This document shows positions 37,800-50,276 of a stretch of 64,000 nt of DNA, piece by piece. Every line of letters begins with the position of its first letter. Within the stretch, counting starts at the first letter, position 1. This DNA is from Pontederia crassipes (lineage: Eukaryota; Streptophyta; Magnoliopsida; Commelinales; Pontederiaceae). The DNA is taken from positions 12,816,501 through 12,880,500 of the forward strand of contig CM060188.1 in NCBI GenBank assembly GCA_030549335.1. Direction: 5' to 3'. Under the pieces are notes generated by a model, which was not told the origin of the DNA, ran no database searches, and saw nothing but the letters and a program-made list of their open reading frames with translations. The position numbers and the translations under genes were made by a program.

Positions 37800-38316
37800 A
37801 GTATTTTCATAAATCTTCTCTAAATTATCATAATTTTTTATATTTAACTCTAAACAACTTTTTTTTCGAATCCATAAAGTGACTTTTTCACATTAGTCAT
37901 TCTGTCTTGTTATATTTTTATTTTTTTATTTATGTAAAGATTAAATTACTAACTTTTACTATTTTCATTTATATTTACTTTTATTTTTTGCTTAATACAT
38001 AAAAAAATAAAAAGAAGTAAAAAGAAAAAAATTTCAACAAATGTTGATCTAGGTTGCACGCAAAAGAGGAGTGAAAGCCTTCCTCACTTTTTTCATTTTT
38101 ATTTTTTATACTTATTATTTGATGTATTACGAAGGAGAGGTAATTTAGTCTTTTCATAAATAAGAAAAATAATAAAATTAATAGAAGTGGATGAAAGGAT
38201 ATGAAAAAATTATGATAGTTTAGGAATATAAAAAATAAGTTCGTAGTTTGAATTTAGATACGAAAAATCATGATAATTTAGGAGAGATTTTTAAAAATAT
38301 ACTTTATGCAGACAAT
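37800..38316. repeat. MITE-like TIR element in unit 1
   Basis: The left end (TATTTTCATAAATCTTCTCT, followed by AAATTATCATAATTT) is an imperfect inverted match of roughly 45 bp to the right end near 38270-38316. The interior is AT-rich and non-coding. Confidence 0.45.
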
Positions 38317-41300
38317 AAAATGATAATGTTAAAATTATCCAATTAATCATATTTGTAACGTGCACGTAGTAGTAGTAAAGTTGGGGGAATTGACCCACAC
38401 TATATACTTACTTTTCGGTTACGTTTAGTAATCGAACGTTCTCTTTTTCGACAAATGACGTGACTTTTTTATTTTGCAAATTCTTTTTTCTTTTAATTTT
38501 TTATTCTTTTTAGCTATCTCATATATAATAATTTATTTATTATGTGTAAAATATGAATAATAAAGAATTAATATAATAATATTTATTACTTATTATTTCA
38601 TCAAAAAATTCAATATTTAATTAAAAATAATTTATTTAAAAAGATTTTTATTTTTAAATAATATATTTTAAAACCAATTTTTTAGTAAAAAATTTATAAC
38701 TTATTTTATTTTTATTTTTATTTACTAACAATATTATATTTTCTATTTACAATACCACTTTTTAATTCAAAATTCATCAAAAATTAATAATCACATCTAT
38801 TTTCTACTAACTAATATATTAAATCGAACTATTTATTAAAATTCGGAGAAACTTTTGTTTCAGTTGCCAAACATAGCCTTCGAATTTTTATCTCTTGGTA
38901 CATGCGCTCTGGCAAGAGAAATAGTAATTTCTCCGAGTTCTTGTATTAACTTTGAGTGTATTTGAACGCATTAAATGTAATGATAAGATTTGATTAGAAG
39001 AAACTGTTTTCTTTTAATTTTTGTGTCATTTATCACATATTTGAAGACGTTACGTGGAAGGAAGGAGTTGATTTCAATCAATTCTAATTATCAATCGATA
39101 AATAAAAATATGTATTTTTAAATATGAACGTCATATATCGTGTACAGAACTCTTGTATGTATAATAATATATCCAATTACTCGAGTCAATTAGCTGCTGA
39201 GCAGCCAGTTCGCAGGGCCTGTTGCCCATCTGTTCAGACCGTGCAATCTATTCAATGCGTCTGGCATCCAAAACAATCCGGTCGAGCGGAAATTTGAAAT
39301 CAAATCAGATTGGTCCGACAACAGTCAGATTACCAAATTTATCAATTTATTCTAAAATTAAACCGATTTGATTTATGTCAAAATTTAAAATTAAAATATA
39401 TTAAATTATCATATTCTATTTTGTGAATGTTTAATATTGTGTTCTAAAAGGAATATAAAAATTAATGATCATATTATGTGTAGGACCTGAGTTCTAATTT
39501 TCTCACAAAGTTGACCCGGATCTCTAATCCGGGAAGCGACCACTGTAGCCATTCCATTAATATTTCACCGAAAATAAGAAAAAACTACATCAGCAACGTT
39601 ATGGGCCTGATTTAAGCCCAGTTGATTGTTCAGCAATTACCCGGCCCGGAAAAAGCCACTTGAATATTGTAGAATCCGAAATTTCTCTACACATTTCGGC
39701 CTCATATTTTGTGGCCTATGTTGGCTTACGAATTGAGTGGAAATTAACAATAAAAAAATAGTATTTATGAGAATAAGAGAGCTGCATCCTCTTAAATTTT
39801 GACCTAAAAATCTGTCTAACATATAAAGTTATCAATTTTTAGGAGTATATTTATTATGAAAGTATTTTTAGGAGGATTTAAATCTTTTTTTTTTCTTATG
39901 AGAATACAAATGGATACCCAAATGCATTCAAGATGCAAGATAAAAATGATGGTTATTGAGCAACAAATTGTGTTACTTGGAATTCGATGAATTATCTTGC
40001 AACATTAACAATCTGGATTATATTAAAATTATCAATAATGATTAACGCTCTATTTAGTGTACGTTGGATAATACGTCAATGCATTATACTTTATTATATA
40101 CCCAACTACACTTTATCAGAGATTCCAAGAAACAAAGCTTGAGTTTTCTTATGTCATTGTCGTGTGGGTAGAGTTTTGAAAAGTAATGAAAGAAGATGAA
40201 ATGAAAAACAAAGTGACATCAATTCTTTTGTGTTCAACCACAGAACATTCTCCAATAATTTTTTTGATCTCATGAATGGAAGATGAACTGTCCTTTATTC
40301 TTTTGTTTTTATTCCAATAGGAAAATCTAAATATATAAACCGAAAACTTAGATCTCCCAACTTTCTTCCCCACTTTTTTTGAATAAGTTTATTTGTCTTA
40401 ACTCATAAATCAAAATGTCTCCAATTTGAATTCTACTTGTCAAGAGTGTTCTTTATTTTAATTTATTTTCGTCATACCATGTCTTTAATTTTTTTATAAA
40501 ATAACAATATAGTAAACAACTATTTTTTTCTAGTCAAGGTTTAAGATCTATCAATCCAAAATTACTAGTTCAATATTCGAACGCGACATGATTTTTAAGT
40601 TGGTGTTTATTTTTTTGTCAATAATGGAACATAATTTTATTAACTACTTATGCTAGCCAAAGTTAGCAAATAATCTATCTGAATTTTTAATTCATTATTA
40701 TTTGCGCTCACTTTTGGGAGGAGAATCCTTCTTCTACCTCCTTTAAATTTTCATATTAGGACTTCTTGGATCTTTTTAATTAATAGATTAACTTCTTTCC
40801 GTAAGAAAAAAAAAACAGCACACAAAGCAAAAAGTGCCTTGTTGATATGTCTCTTTCTTGGTTTCATTCCCATGACTGCATCCAACAACTTCTCCCCAGA
40901 AGTTAGTGCCCCCATATGGTACACCCAACCCAACTCAAATTCACCACCAACTTTGGTCTTTCAACTCAAATGTGGCCCAACTCAAAAGTGTAGCAACCCT
41001 TTGAAAAAACACCTAATGTCAATTTAATTTCCTACCTTCACTTTACACTTGAATCATTTTGGTTAGTCTTTCTGCAGTCCCTTGATGTATGGGTGTTTCA
41101 ATTTTTCCTTATAAAATTATAAATTTATGATGGCAAATTATAATTAACTTGTGAATCACTAACAATACCATCGACATACAATCAAACGAATTGGGAAGGG
41201 TGATAGTTTGGGTATAAAAAAAAATTACGGAACTATATAAAACTAATATGGAGAAAAAGTTTGAGAATCATGGATGAAATTTATCTTAAAAGAATCAGGA

Positions 41301-41974
41301 AAAGTATCATCAATCATCATGCTCTTATGTTTGATGCTATGTATATATTGTTCCATACACTTCTCATTTTGTGGTAGTCTTCATTAAAAACTTTGTATAA
41401 TCTTTCAAACTAAAACATGATAATCTTGCATAATATAAATTCTAATATAAAAAGTCAGTAACCAAAATAAATTTTCAGCTATCATACACAACAATTTTGA
41501 TTGAGAGTAAAAACTGTCATATTAATTATAATCCATGATCTCTCGTACGCACACAATGACTTTTGCATGTACGTTATTTTTTTTTCTCTTAAACATAAAA
41601 GGTGTTAGGCTCAAATTGTAAATGGGCGCTTGACTCATTGCAATCTCGAAAATAACATTTGTTAGAACTTAGAAGTCAAAATCTTGACATTTGCTGTATT
41701 CATACATAAAAGATGGCCATGCGGATAAGCTAACAAGTGGACTTATTACAAGTTCGACAAGGCCAACAATTAATTAAATATCAAGAACAAATTAAGAACA
41801 ACGTAAAAAAGCTCATAACATGTTGACCGATTAAGAATTTAAGAGCACTGCACCCCTTCCTTCCTGTTGTTACATACACTTCATCAAACACTTAATTAAC
41901 CACGTACTTTCAAGCAAGAAAAACAAGTTTTTTGGTCGACGGCTTGCACCGATCTGCGCGCATGTTGGGCACTT

Positions 41975-44191
41975 TCAGCTGCTGGACGTCTTCATCTGCT
42001 CCAAGAACTCTGCCAGGTGGTCTTTCTCGACACACTGCGTCATGATCCGAGAACCCTTTGCCGGCGCCGGCGGTTCGCCAATGATGCCCACGGCCATGAA
42101 GTCCTGGTACGCGAAGGGTACGACGTGCACCGGCTTCCCCCACCCGTAGTCCACGTCGAGGAATCCCAGCCGCGTCCAGTCCGACACGAACAGCGACTCG
42201 TACGAGAACGTGAGCTCGTAGGGATCCTTCTCAAAGCCCCCCACCGCCCACCTGGCGAACTCGTCAGGCAGCCTCGCCTTGGCGTCCCTGATGATCTTCA
42301 CCACCTCGAGGAGTTCCCCCGCGGCGACCCGGCCGCTATTCGCGCTGGCAGTCACAACGTAGAAGCAGTTGCCATAGAAGCCCCGACCCTCCGCCGGCAG
42401 CGCGTGCTGCAGCAGGTGGCGGACGTTGGCGAAGAAGCTGACGTGGACGTCGGCCTCCGGGTCCAGCCCGATGGCCCGCGTGCGGGCCTGCCAGGTCTTG
42501 GCGATGCACACGTCGAAAGTGGAGCAGCGCTCCCCGGCCTGCTCGAAGTACTGGGACTTAACGCGGTTGATGAAGTCTAGCGAGATGTCCGTGACGGCGT
42601 AGAGGAGCTTGAAGGAGGGGAAGACGGGCGGGCCTTCCGGCGGGGGCTTTGGCGGGTTGGGCATCAGTTCCCGGGACCATATCGGCTCGATGGTAGGCTT
42701 GAGGAGACCGCGAGCGGCGTCGCCGATGGCGTTGATGAATTGGGCGGCGCCGAGGCCGTCGGCGAGGGTGTGGACGGAGATGAGACCGACGACGAAACCG
42801 CTGCATGTGAACTCAGTTACCTGCAGGTAGATTTTGTATTACTCAATTAATTGTGAAGTTATATACATGCTTCACACATCTACCTCTTTGTGATACACAT
42901 GCTGTTTTACGTCGCAATATTAAGTGCATGAACTGATGAACATCTATACTACGTTATAAATTACGTCCATCAGACTGCATACACAATTTTACATATATTA
43001 ATCTGTTGATAAATTTGGGTGTGGGATTCTCGAGAATCAAACTCAAACCTTTTAATTTTTGGAATTGAACGGTGAGGCAATGCGTCATATCATTTTCCCC
43101 AAATATCTCCTTGTTTATTATTTATTGAAATATTAATATGTACTAATATATAAGTTTGTTTGAACTATGTAAAATTATGGAAGAAAAAAGATAAGAAAAA
43201 GAAAAAAAATAGAATATGTAACGGAAGCCAAGAACTTGGACCTCGTTATATATGAGCTTAGTATTTTATCATCATTTTTTTTTCTTATAGTAAATCTTTT
43301 CTTACAAGGGTCTTTTGTTTACTATTCCCAACACATGCATATATGTATATATATTATGTTGAAACGACCGTACCAAATATGCAACTGTCCGTGACAAATT
43401 CAAAATATTATTATCGATATTAAAAACCTTATTGGTTGTATTTCAATGTCAATACTTGTATTTTTGTCCATGAATCACAAACACTACTGCTGACTTTCTA
43501 ACTCATTTTGATTGTCAAAATGACGAACATTTTTGAATCGATGGACCTCCTCATGGCGTCGATAATATTTTATACCATGACCCCACGAGTCTTTTCATTA
43601 CTTAATGAAATATTTACCTTTAAAAAAAACGTTAACCATCCATGCAATGCACGACTTTCATATGCACTTTAACAGCCTAAATCTGAACCATTTGATATTT
43701 ATCATAGAAGGTTATTAGCTTATGTTCTTAAGGGGGCGGAATATTAGATAGATGGATAGATGGATGTATACCTGCATCATCACAGGAAGGTTTAGAGGAT
43801 CAAAGTCCGGGCTAGCCGTGGGAATGAGCTCCGCCTGAGGGATCAGTAGAGGGAAGTCCAGATACTTGACGTCCTCCAAGCTGCAATTGGCCTTGGCCTC
43901 GATGAACCAAGCGCCCTCACCGGTGCACTCGACAAGAACGTCTCCGGTGTGGCCGTGCCGACCGGAGTCCACAAACCTCCCGGCGAAGGGGTAGTACTTC
44001 ACCAGCGCCCGTGACAAGGCTTCCTTGATGACCCTGGTGGGCTGCTCTCCGTGCTTGAACACATGAAGGGACCTGACCAAGTGCCTGAGCCCGGCCACCC
44101 GGTCGATGACGGAGAGGTCGAGCGTCACCTTGGGCGTCGGCTCGCACGGCGGTACCAAGTACTGAGACGTTCTGGTCACAGAGAAGGTCAT
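41975..44191 (-). CDS. BAHD acyltransferase, PMT/OsAT4-like (copy 2)
   Basis: Second copy of the gene at 33515-35731, shifted by exactly 8460 bp, with exons 44191-43772 and 42820-41975 and the same intron. The 421-aa product differs from copy 1 at one residue only, K301 to N, from one base (33878 C against 42338 A on the + strand). HXXXD (157-161) and DYGWG (364-368) are intact. Residue 301 lies in TASA(K/N)SGR, outside both motifs, so activity should be similar. The shared upstream sequence suggests the same expression at first, doubling dosage if both are transcribed. Alternatively one copy is an assembly artefact, though the substitutions argue against a simple duplicate contig. Confidence 0.9.
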
Positions 44192-44286
44192 AGTTGAAAC
44201 ACTCAGAGGTACGTAATATGAATTTGATTCGGAGGAGGATGGCAGAAGGCAATTGGCGTGTGCAAATGACCAAGGCAACGCTTGAG

Positions 44287-44296
44287 GTATAAATAG
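44287..44296 (-). promoter_or_regulatory. possible TATA box of BAHD copy 2
   Basis: Identical site, same distance from the copy 2 ATG. Confidence 0.35.
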
Positions 44297-45050
44297 AGAG
44301 TGAGAGTGAGACGCTTGGGCTATAGATATAATACGTAGTCATGTATAATATGTATACTTATTATATGTATATGTACACATATTTTAGGTATAAACACGTA
44401 TAAAAAAAGTCAAAATCTGCCTGCCGAAGTCGTGTATGCATTCCCATTGACTAATTGAGACTCAAACATGGTCACAATGCCTCAATTTATTTATTTTTGT
44501 TAACACAATGCTCCTAAAATTGACGAACCGCTAACAGAAAACTGGTTTCACATGGTCTTTGTTTGCAAATTATGGCACGCTTGTTGCTGGTTAATTTATT
44601 CAGTGTTTTCTTTTTAAATTTCAACTCCACCGAATAATTGTTCAGAAAAGTATTATTCATAAATAATTAAATATATCATGAGTCAATCAAAAGACATCCG
44701 AGTTGTACTCGTTAACACTCTATACACGTAACATAGGAAAATGTTAAATCTTCCTAAAACTTCAGCCTAAAAATCTTTCTAATACTTACATTTTTTTAAT
44801 TGCCTTAAAAATTGACTAATTTGTAATTATGCCATTATGACTCAGGCTAAATCCTCCTAAATCAGGAGGATATAGCAAAACCCCACGTACATAAAATCTG
44901 GTTTGTACGTATGAGCAGCGAAAGAAGGAGCCTAATTTCGTTCGCACGAGAATTGGTCAAAGGAGACTCTCCGCACATGCACGTGCCCTTTCCTATGTAA
45001 TCACGTATGAATAGAGTCTCCACTGGGATCACAATATTCTCTGTCACATA

Positions 45051-45610
45051 CCGGGCCTCGCGGGGAATTTTCGATCAAGCTCCGAATTCAAAAAATTTTC
45101 TCCCCGCAGAGTCGGAGATAAGGGAAAATTATCTCCGAACCATCTTTCGGAGATCGAGACGAGGAAGTTGTCTCCGCCCCGCGAGATCCCGAAGAAAAAG
45201 TGAGTGTACAACAATAGTTCCACATTGATAGTAGTAGGAAAGTGAGGATAAATAAATAAGTATAAATGAATGAGAAAACTAATGGGTCAATATTGAATGT
45301 TTATGGAGAAAGTCCACCTTAAATATTTTCCAAATTTATAATAATATTTTTTATCAAATTATCTCTTACTAAAAAATTAATAAAAAAATTTGATTGAACA
45401 AAAAAAATACGGTTCAATTCGATTTTTTTCGATTTTGACCAATTTTTTATCGGTTCAATTCTGTTTAATTCGGTCCAAACTAGGATCGAGTCGTGAGGTT
45501 CAGAATTCTCGTGAGGATTCGAGACCCGCAAGGATCAGGGCGGGAGAGAAAATTTTTTCCGAACCAAAAATTCGAAGCAGGGTCGGAGGCGAGGGCGGGG
45601 AACGATCCAC
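45051..45610. repeat. inverted-repeat element in duplication unit 2
   Basis: Counterpart of the element at 36593-37150, with many more differences than the rest of the duplicated unit. Confidence 0.4.
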
Positions 45611-46258
45611 CCTTGTCTGCACTACTGGATGTGGCAACTCTTTTTTTTAACTCGGTTTGTTTAATCATTAATTAATAGGGTTCGATAAATTCTACCATAG
45701 AACATGCCTTCGGATCGTGGGACGTAAGCGTAAAAAATATTTGTTTAAAATTTTATTCGTCGTTATTAATTGAGTTTGATGACGGATCAACCTCTAATTT
45801 GTAAATTCTTATGATTAAATTGTCGACGCCATTTTTTAAACGTCGGGAATTGATAACTTAAAAAAATCGTGGGATGTGCAATGGACTAATTATGTGCATA
45901 GTTGAGTACTTTGGATAACTTATTTTGGCTCTACTTAATGTCTTGGTTTCATTTGTATGATTGTTTAAATTCATATTCATAACAAATTTCCATGTAACCT
46001 AAAAAAATATTGAATTTCCCTAACTACTCTCGCAATAATGAGATGTGCGAATACGGAACGTCCGTCAAATTAGTCATTAACGATTTGAAATTATAATTCA
46101 TAATTAGTGTTCATATCTTATATCTTTTAGTGGCACGTGAATGGATAACCATTTGGGGAGCAATTACGTACTTGAACTCGAAGTAGTGACGAATAATTGT
46201 GTGATACATCCATTGAAATTAAATAGATAAGTCATAATTAGTGGAATAAGGAATAGGA

Positions 46259-46777
46259 GTATTTTCATAAATCTTCTCTAAATTATCATAATTTTTTATA
46301 TTTAACTCTAAACAACTTTTTTTTCGAATCCATAAAGTGACTTTTTCACATTAGTCATTCTGTCTTGTTATTTTTTTATTTTTTTATTTATGTAAAGATT
46401 AAATTACTAACTTTTACTATTTTCATTTATATTTACTTTTATTTTTTGCTTAATACATAAAAAAATAAAAAGAAGTAAAAAGAAAAAAATTTCAACAAAT
46501 GTTGATCTAGGTTGCACGCAAAAGAGGAGTGAAAGCCTTCCTCACTTTTTTCATTTTTATTTTTTATACTTATTATTTGATGTATTACGAAGGAGAGGTA
46601 ATTTAGTCTTTTCATAAATAAGAAAAATAATAAAATTAATAGAAGTGGATGAAAGGATATGAAAAAATTATGATAGTTTAGGAATATAAAAAATAAGTTC
46701 GTAGTTTGAATTTAGATACGAAAAATCATGATAATTTAGGAGAGATTTTTAAAAATATACTTTATGCAGACAATAAA
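46259..46777. repeat. MITE-like TIR element in unit 2
   Basis: Counterpart of 37800-38316; present in both units, so it inserted before the 8.46-kb duplication. Confidence 0.45.
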
Positions 46778-49471
46778 ATGATAATGTTAAAATTATCCAA
46801 TTAATCATATTTGTAACGTGCACGTAGTAGTAGTAAAGTTGGGGGAATTGACCCACACTATATACTTACTTTTCGGTTACGTTTAGTAATCGAACGTTCT
46901 CTTTTTCGACAAATGACGTGACTTTTTTATTTTGCAAATTCTTTTTTCTTTTAATTTTTTATTCTTTTTAGCTATCTCATATATAATAATTTATTTATTA
47001 TGTGTAAAATATGAATAATAAAGAATTAATATAATAATATTTATTACTTATTATTTCATCAAAAAATTCAATATTTAATTAAAAATAATTTATTTAAAAA
47101 GATTTTTATTTTTAAATAATATATTTTAAAACCAATTTTTTAGTAAAAAATTTATAACTTATTTTATTTTTATTTTTATTTACTAACAATATTATATTTT
47201 CTATTTACAATACCACTTTTTAATTCAAAATTCATCAAAAATTAATAATCACATCTATTTTCTACTAACTAATATATTAAATCGAACTATTTATTAAAAT
47301 TCGGAGAAACTTTTGTTTCAGTTGCCAAACATAGCCTTCGAATTTTTATCTCTTGGTACATGCGCTCTGGCAAGAGAAATAGTAATTTCTCCGAGTTCTT
47401 GTATTAACTTTGAGTGTATTTGAACGCATTAAATGTAATGATAAGATTTGATTAGAAGAAACTGTTTTCTTTTAATTTTTGTGTCATTTATCACATATTT
47501 GAAGACGTTACGTGGAAGGAAGGAGTTGATTTCAATCAATTCTAATTATCAATCGATAAATAAAAATATGTATTTTTAAATATGAACGTCATATATCGTG
47601 TACAGAACTCTTGTATGTATAATAATATATCCAATTACTCGAGTCAATTAGCTGCTGAGCAGCCAGTTCGCAGGGCCTGTTGCCCATCTGTTCAGACCGT
47701 GCAATCTATTCAATGCGTCTGGCATCCAAAACAATCCGGTCGAGCGGAAATTTGAAATCAAATCAGATTGGTCCGACAACAGTCAGATTACCAAATTTAT
47801 CAATTTATTCTAAAATTAAACCGATTTGATTTATGTCAAAATTTAAAATTAAAATATATTAAATTATCATATTCTATTTTGTGAATGTTTAATATTGTGT
47901 TCTAAAAGGAATATAAAAATTAATGATCATATTATGTGTAGGACCTGAGTTCTAATTTTCTCACAAAGTTGACCCGGATCTCTAATCCGGGAAGCGACCA
48001 CTGTAGCCATTCCATTAATATTTCACCGAAAATAAGAAAAAACTACATCAGCAACGTTATGGGCCTGATTTAAGCCCAGTTGATTGTTCAGCAATTACCC
48101 GGCCCGGAAAAAGCCACTTGAATATTGTAGAATCCGAAATTTCTCTACACATTTCGGCCTCATATTTTGTGGCCTATGTTGGCTTACGAATTGAGTGGAA
48201 ATTAACAATAAAAAAATAGTATTTATGAGAATAAGAGAGCTGCATCCTCTTAAATTTTGACCTAAAAATCTGTCTAACATATAAAGTTATCAATTTTTAG
48301 GAGTATATTTATTATGAAAGTATTTTTAGGAGGATTTAAATCTTTTTTTTTTCTTATGAGAATACAAATGGATACCCAAATGCATTCAAGATGCAAGATA
48401 AAAATGATGGTTATTGAGCAACAAATTGTGTTACTTGGAATTCGATGAATTATCTTGCAACATTAACAATCTGGATTATATTAAAATTATCAATAATGAT
48501 TAACGCTCTATTTAGTGTACGTTGGATAATACGTCAATGCATTATACTTTATTATATACCCAACTACACTTTATCAGAGATTCCAAGAAACAAAGCTTGA
48601 GTTTTCTTATGTCATTGTCGTGTGGGTAGAGTTTTGAAAAGTAATGAAAGAAGATGAAATGAAAAACAAAGTGACATCAATTCTTTTGTGTTCAACCACA
48701 GAACATTCTCCAATAATTTTTTTGATCTCATGAATGGAAGATGAACTGTCCTTTATTCTTTTGTTTTTATTCCAATAGGAAAATCTAAATATATAAACCG
48801 AAAACTTAGATCTCCCAACTTTCTTCCCCACTTTTTTTGAATAAGTTTATTTGTCTTAACTCATAAATCAAAATGTCTCCGATTTGAATTCTACTTGTCA
48901 AGAGTGTTCTTTATTTTAATTTATTTTCGTCATACCATGTCTTTAATTTTTTTATAAAATAACAATATAGTAAACAACTATTTTTTTCTAGTCAAGGTTT
49001 AAGATCTATCAATCCAAAATTACTAGTTCAATATTCGAACGCGACATGATTTTTAAGTTGGTGTTTATTTTTTTGTCAATAATGGAACATAATTTTATTA
49101 ACTAATTATGCTAGCCAAAGTTAGCAAATAATCTATCTGAATTTTTAATTCATTATTATTTGCGCTCACTTTTGGGAGGAGAATCCTTCTTCTACCTCCT
49201 TTAAATTTTCATATTAGGACTTCTTGGATCTTTTTAATTAATAGATTAACTTCTTTCCGTAAGAAAAAAAAACAGCACACAAAGCAAAAAGTGCCTTGTT
49301 GATATGTCTCTTTCTTGGTTTCATTCCCATGACTGCATCCAACAACTTCTCCCCAGAAGTTAGTGTCCCCATATGGTACACCCAACCCAACTCAAATTCA
49401 CCACCAACTTTGGTCTTTCAACTCAAATGTGGCCCAACTCAAAAGTGTAGCAACCCTTTGAAAAAACACCT

Positions 49472-50276
49472 TTTTCATACTAACCATAACTCATGATGGT
49501 TACTCAAATCAGTAACTCAACATAAAAAGAGACGTATTAGAATGCAATCATAATTTGTAATTACATCACACAATTTCATACTTTTGGACTATGAGATTAT
49601 CATTATATTAATTTAACAATCCAAATTACTTATATTATGAATCATGAGATCAAAATGATTCCAATCTGATGACTCAATTTAATTTGATGACCTAGAACTA
49701 TGTGATTGCAAGACGCACCCTAATATAACTGATTGAACTATGTGATTCCCATCATTGATTGCACCTTAATATAACTAATAAAAAAATTTTATATATTAAT
49801 TTATGGATCAATATATTATTTGACTCAAGGTCACTAATAAATTTTAATTCAAAAAATCTTCCAAGAATTAAATCATATGTTCATTTATGTGGTCTTAAAA
49901 GTTTTGTCAAGTCTAATAATCTAATTGAATGTTCTGAGCGAAAGTTTAAAATGATCTACGCCTGACTAATCCGGCGACATCTGGGGGGAAAAGCCGTCAC
50001 CATCGACTTGTTAGCGTCTTGTCTTCGATTTGCACTGCAACAGACACAACGGAGCCACCTCTCAGAACAAAAAACCACCATTAGCAGCGAAGCGAGGAGG
50101 GGCAGACCCTCATCTCCTTCCACATGCACCTAATCCTCTTCTTCCACGCCACTCCAAACCATCCAAACTTATCGGAGGCTTCTTCCGAAATCTCAATTTT
50201 CCTGTCAAAAGTTTCAGATCCGGCCTGCTTGCTTCTGTTCTGTGATCTCAATTTTATTCTGTTTCCTCCCTCTTGA
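49472..50276. other. single-copy DNA between the duplication and TPK; TPK promoter and leader
   Basis: AT-rich up to about 49960, then more GC-rich towards the TPK start, as expected for promoter and 5' leader. A 71-codon frame at 50030-50245 has no recognisable match. Confidence 0.4.

Larger units (their letters stand above)
32555..41011. repeat. tandem duplication unit 1 (8457 bp)
   Basis: This segment is repeated head-to-tail as 41012-49471. It starts at CCTAATGTCAATTT and contains the whole minus-strand BAHD gene, its intron, about 5 kb upstream and about 1 kb downstream. Identity is near complete apart from a patch at about 36313-37330. Homopolymer lengths and a few substitutions are the only other differences. 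Confidence 0.97.
41012..49471. repeat. tandem duplication unit 2 (8460 bp)
   Basis: Second head-to-tail copy. The junction with unit 1 at 41012-41014 and the outer ends (32555-32557, 49469-49471) share the bases CCT. Right of 49471 the sequence becomes single-copy. Confidence 0.97.

Noticed and set aside
38400-38890. Possible hAT-type MITE in the duplicated unit (and its copy near 46860-47350)
   Set aside because: The ends (TTACGTTTAGTAATCGAA and TTCAGTTGCCAAACATAG) are only weakly inverted and no target duplication was found.
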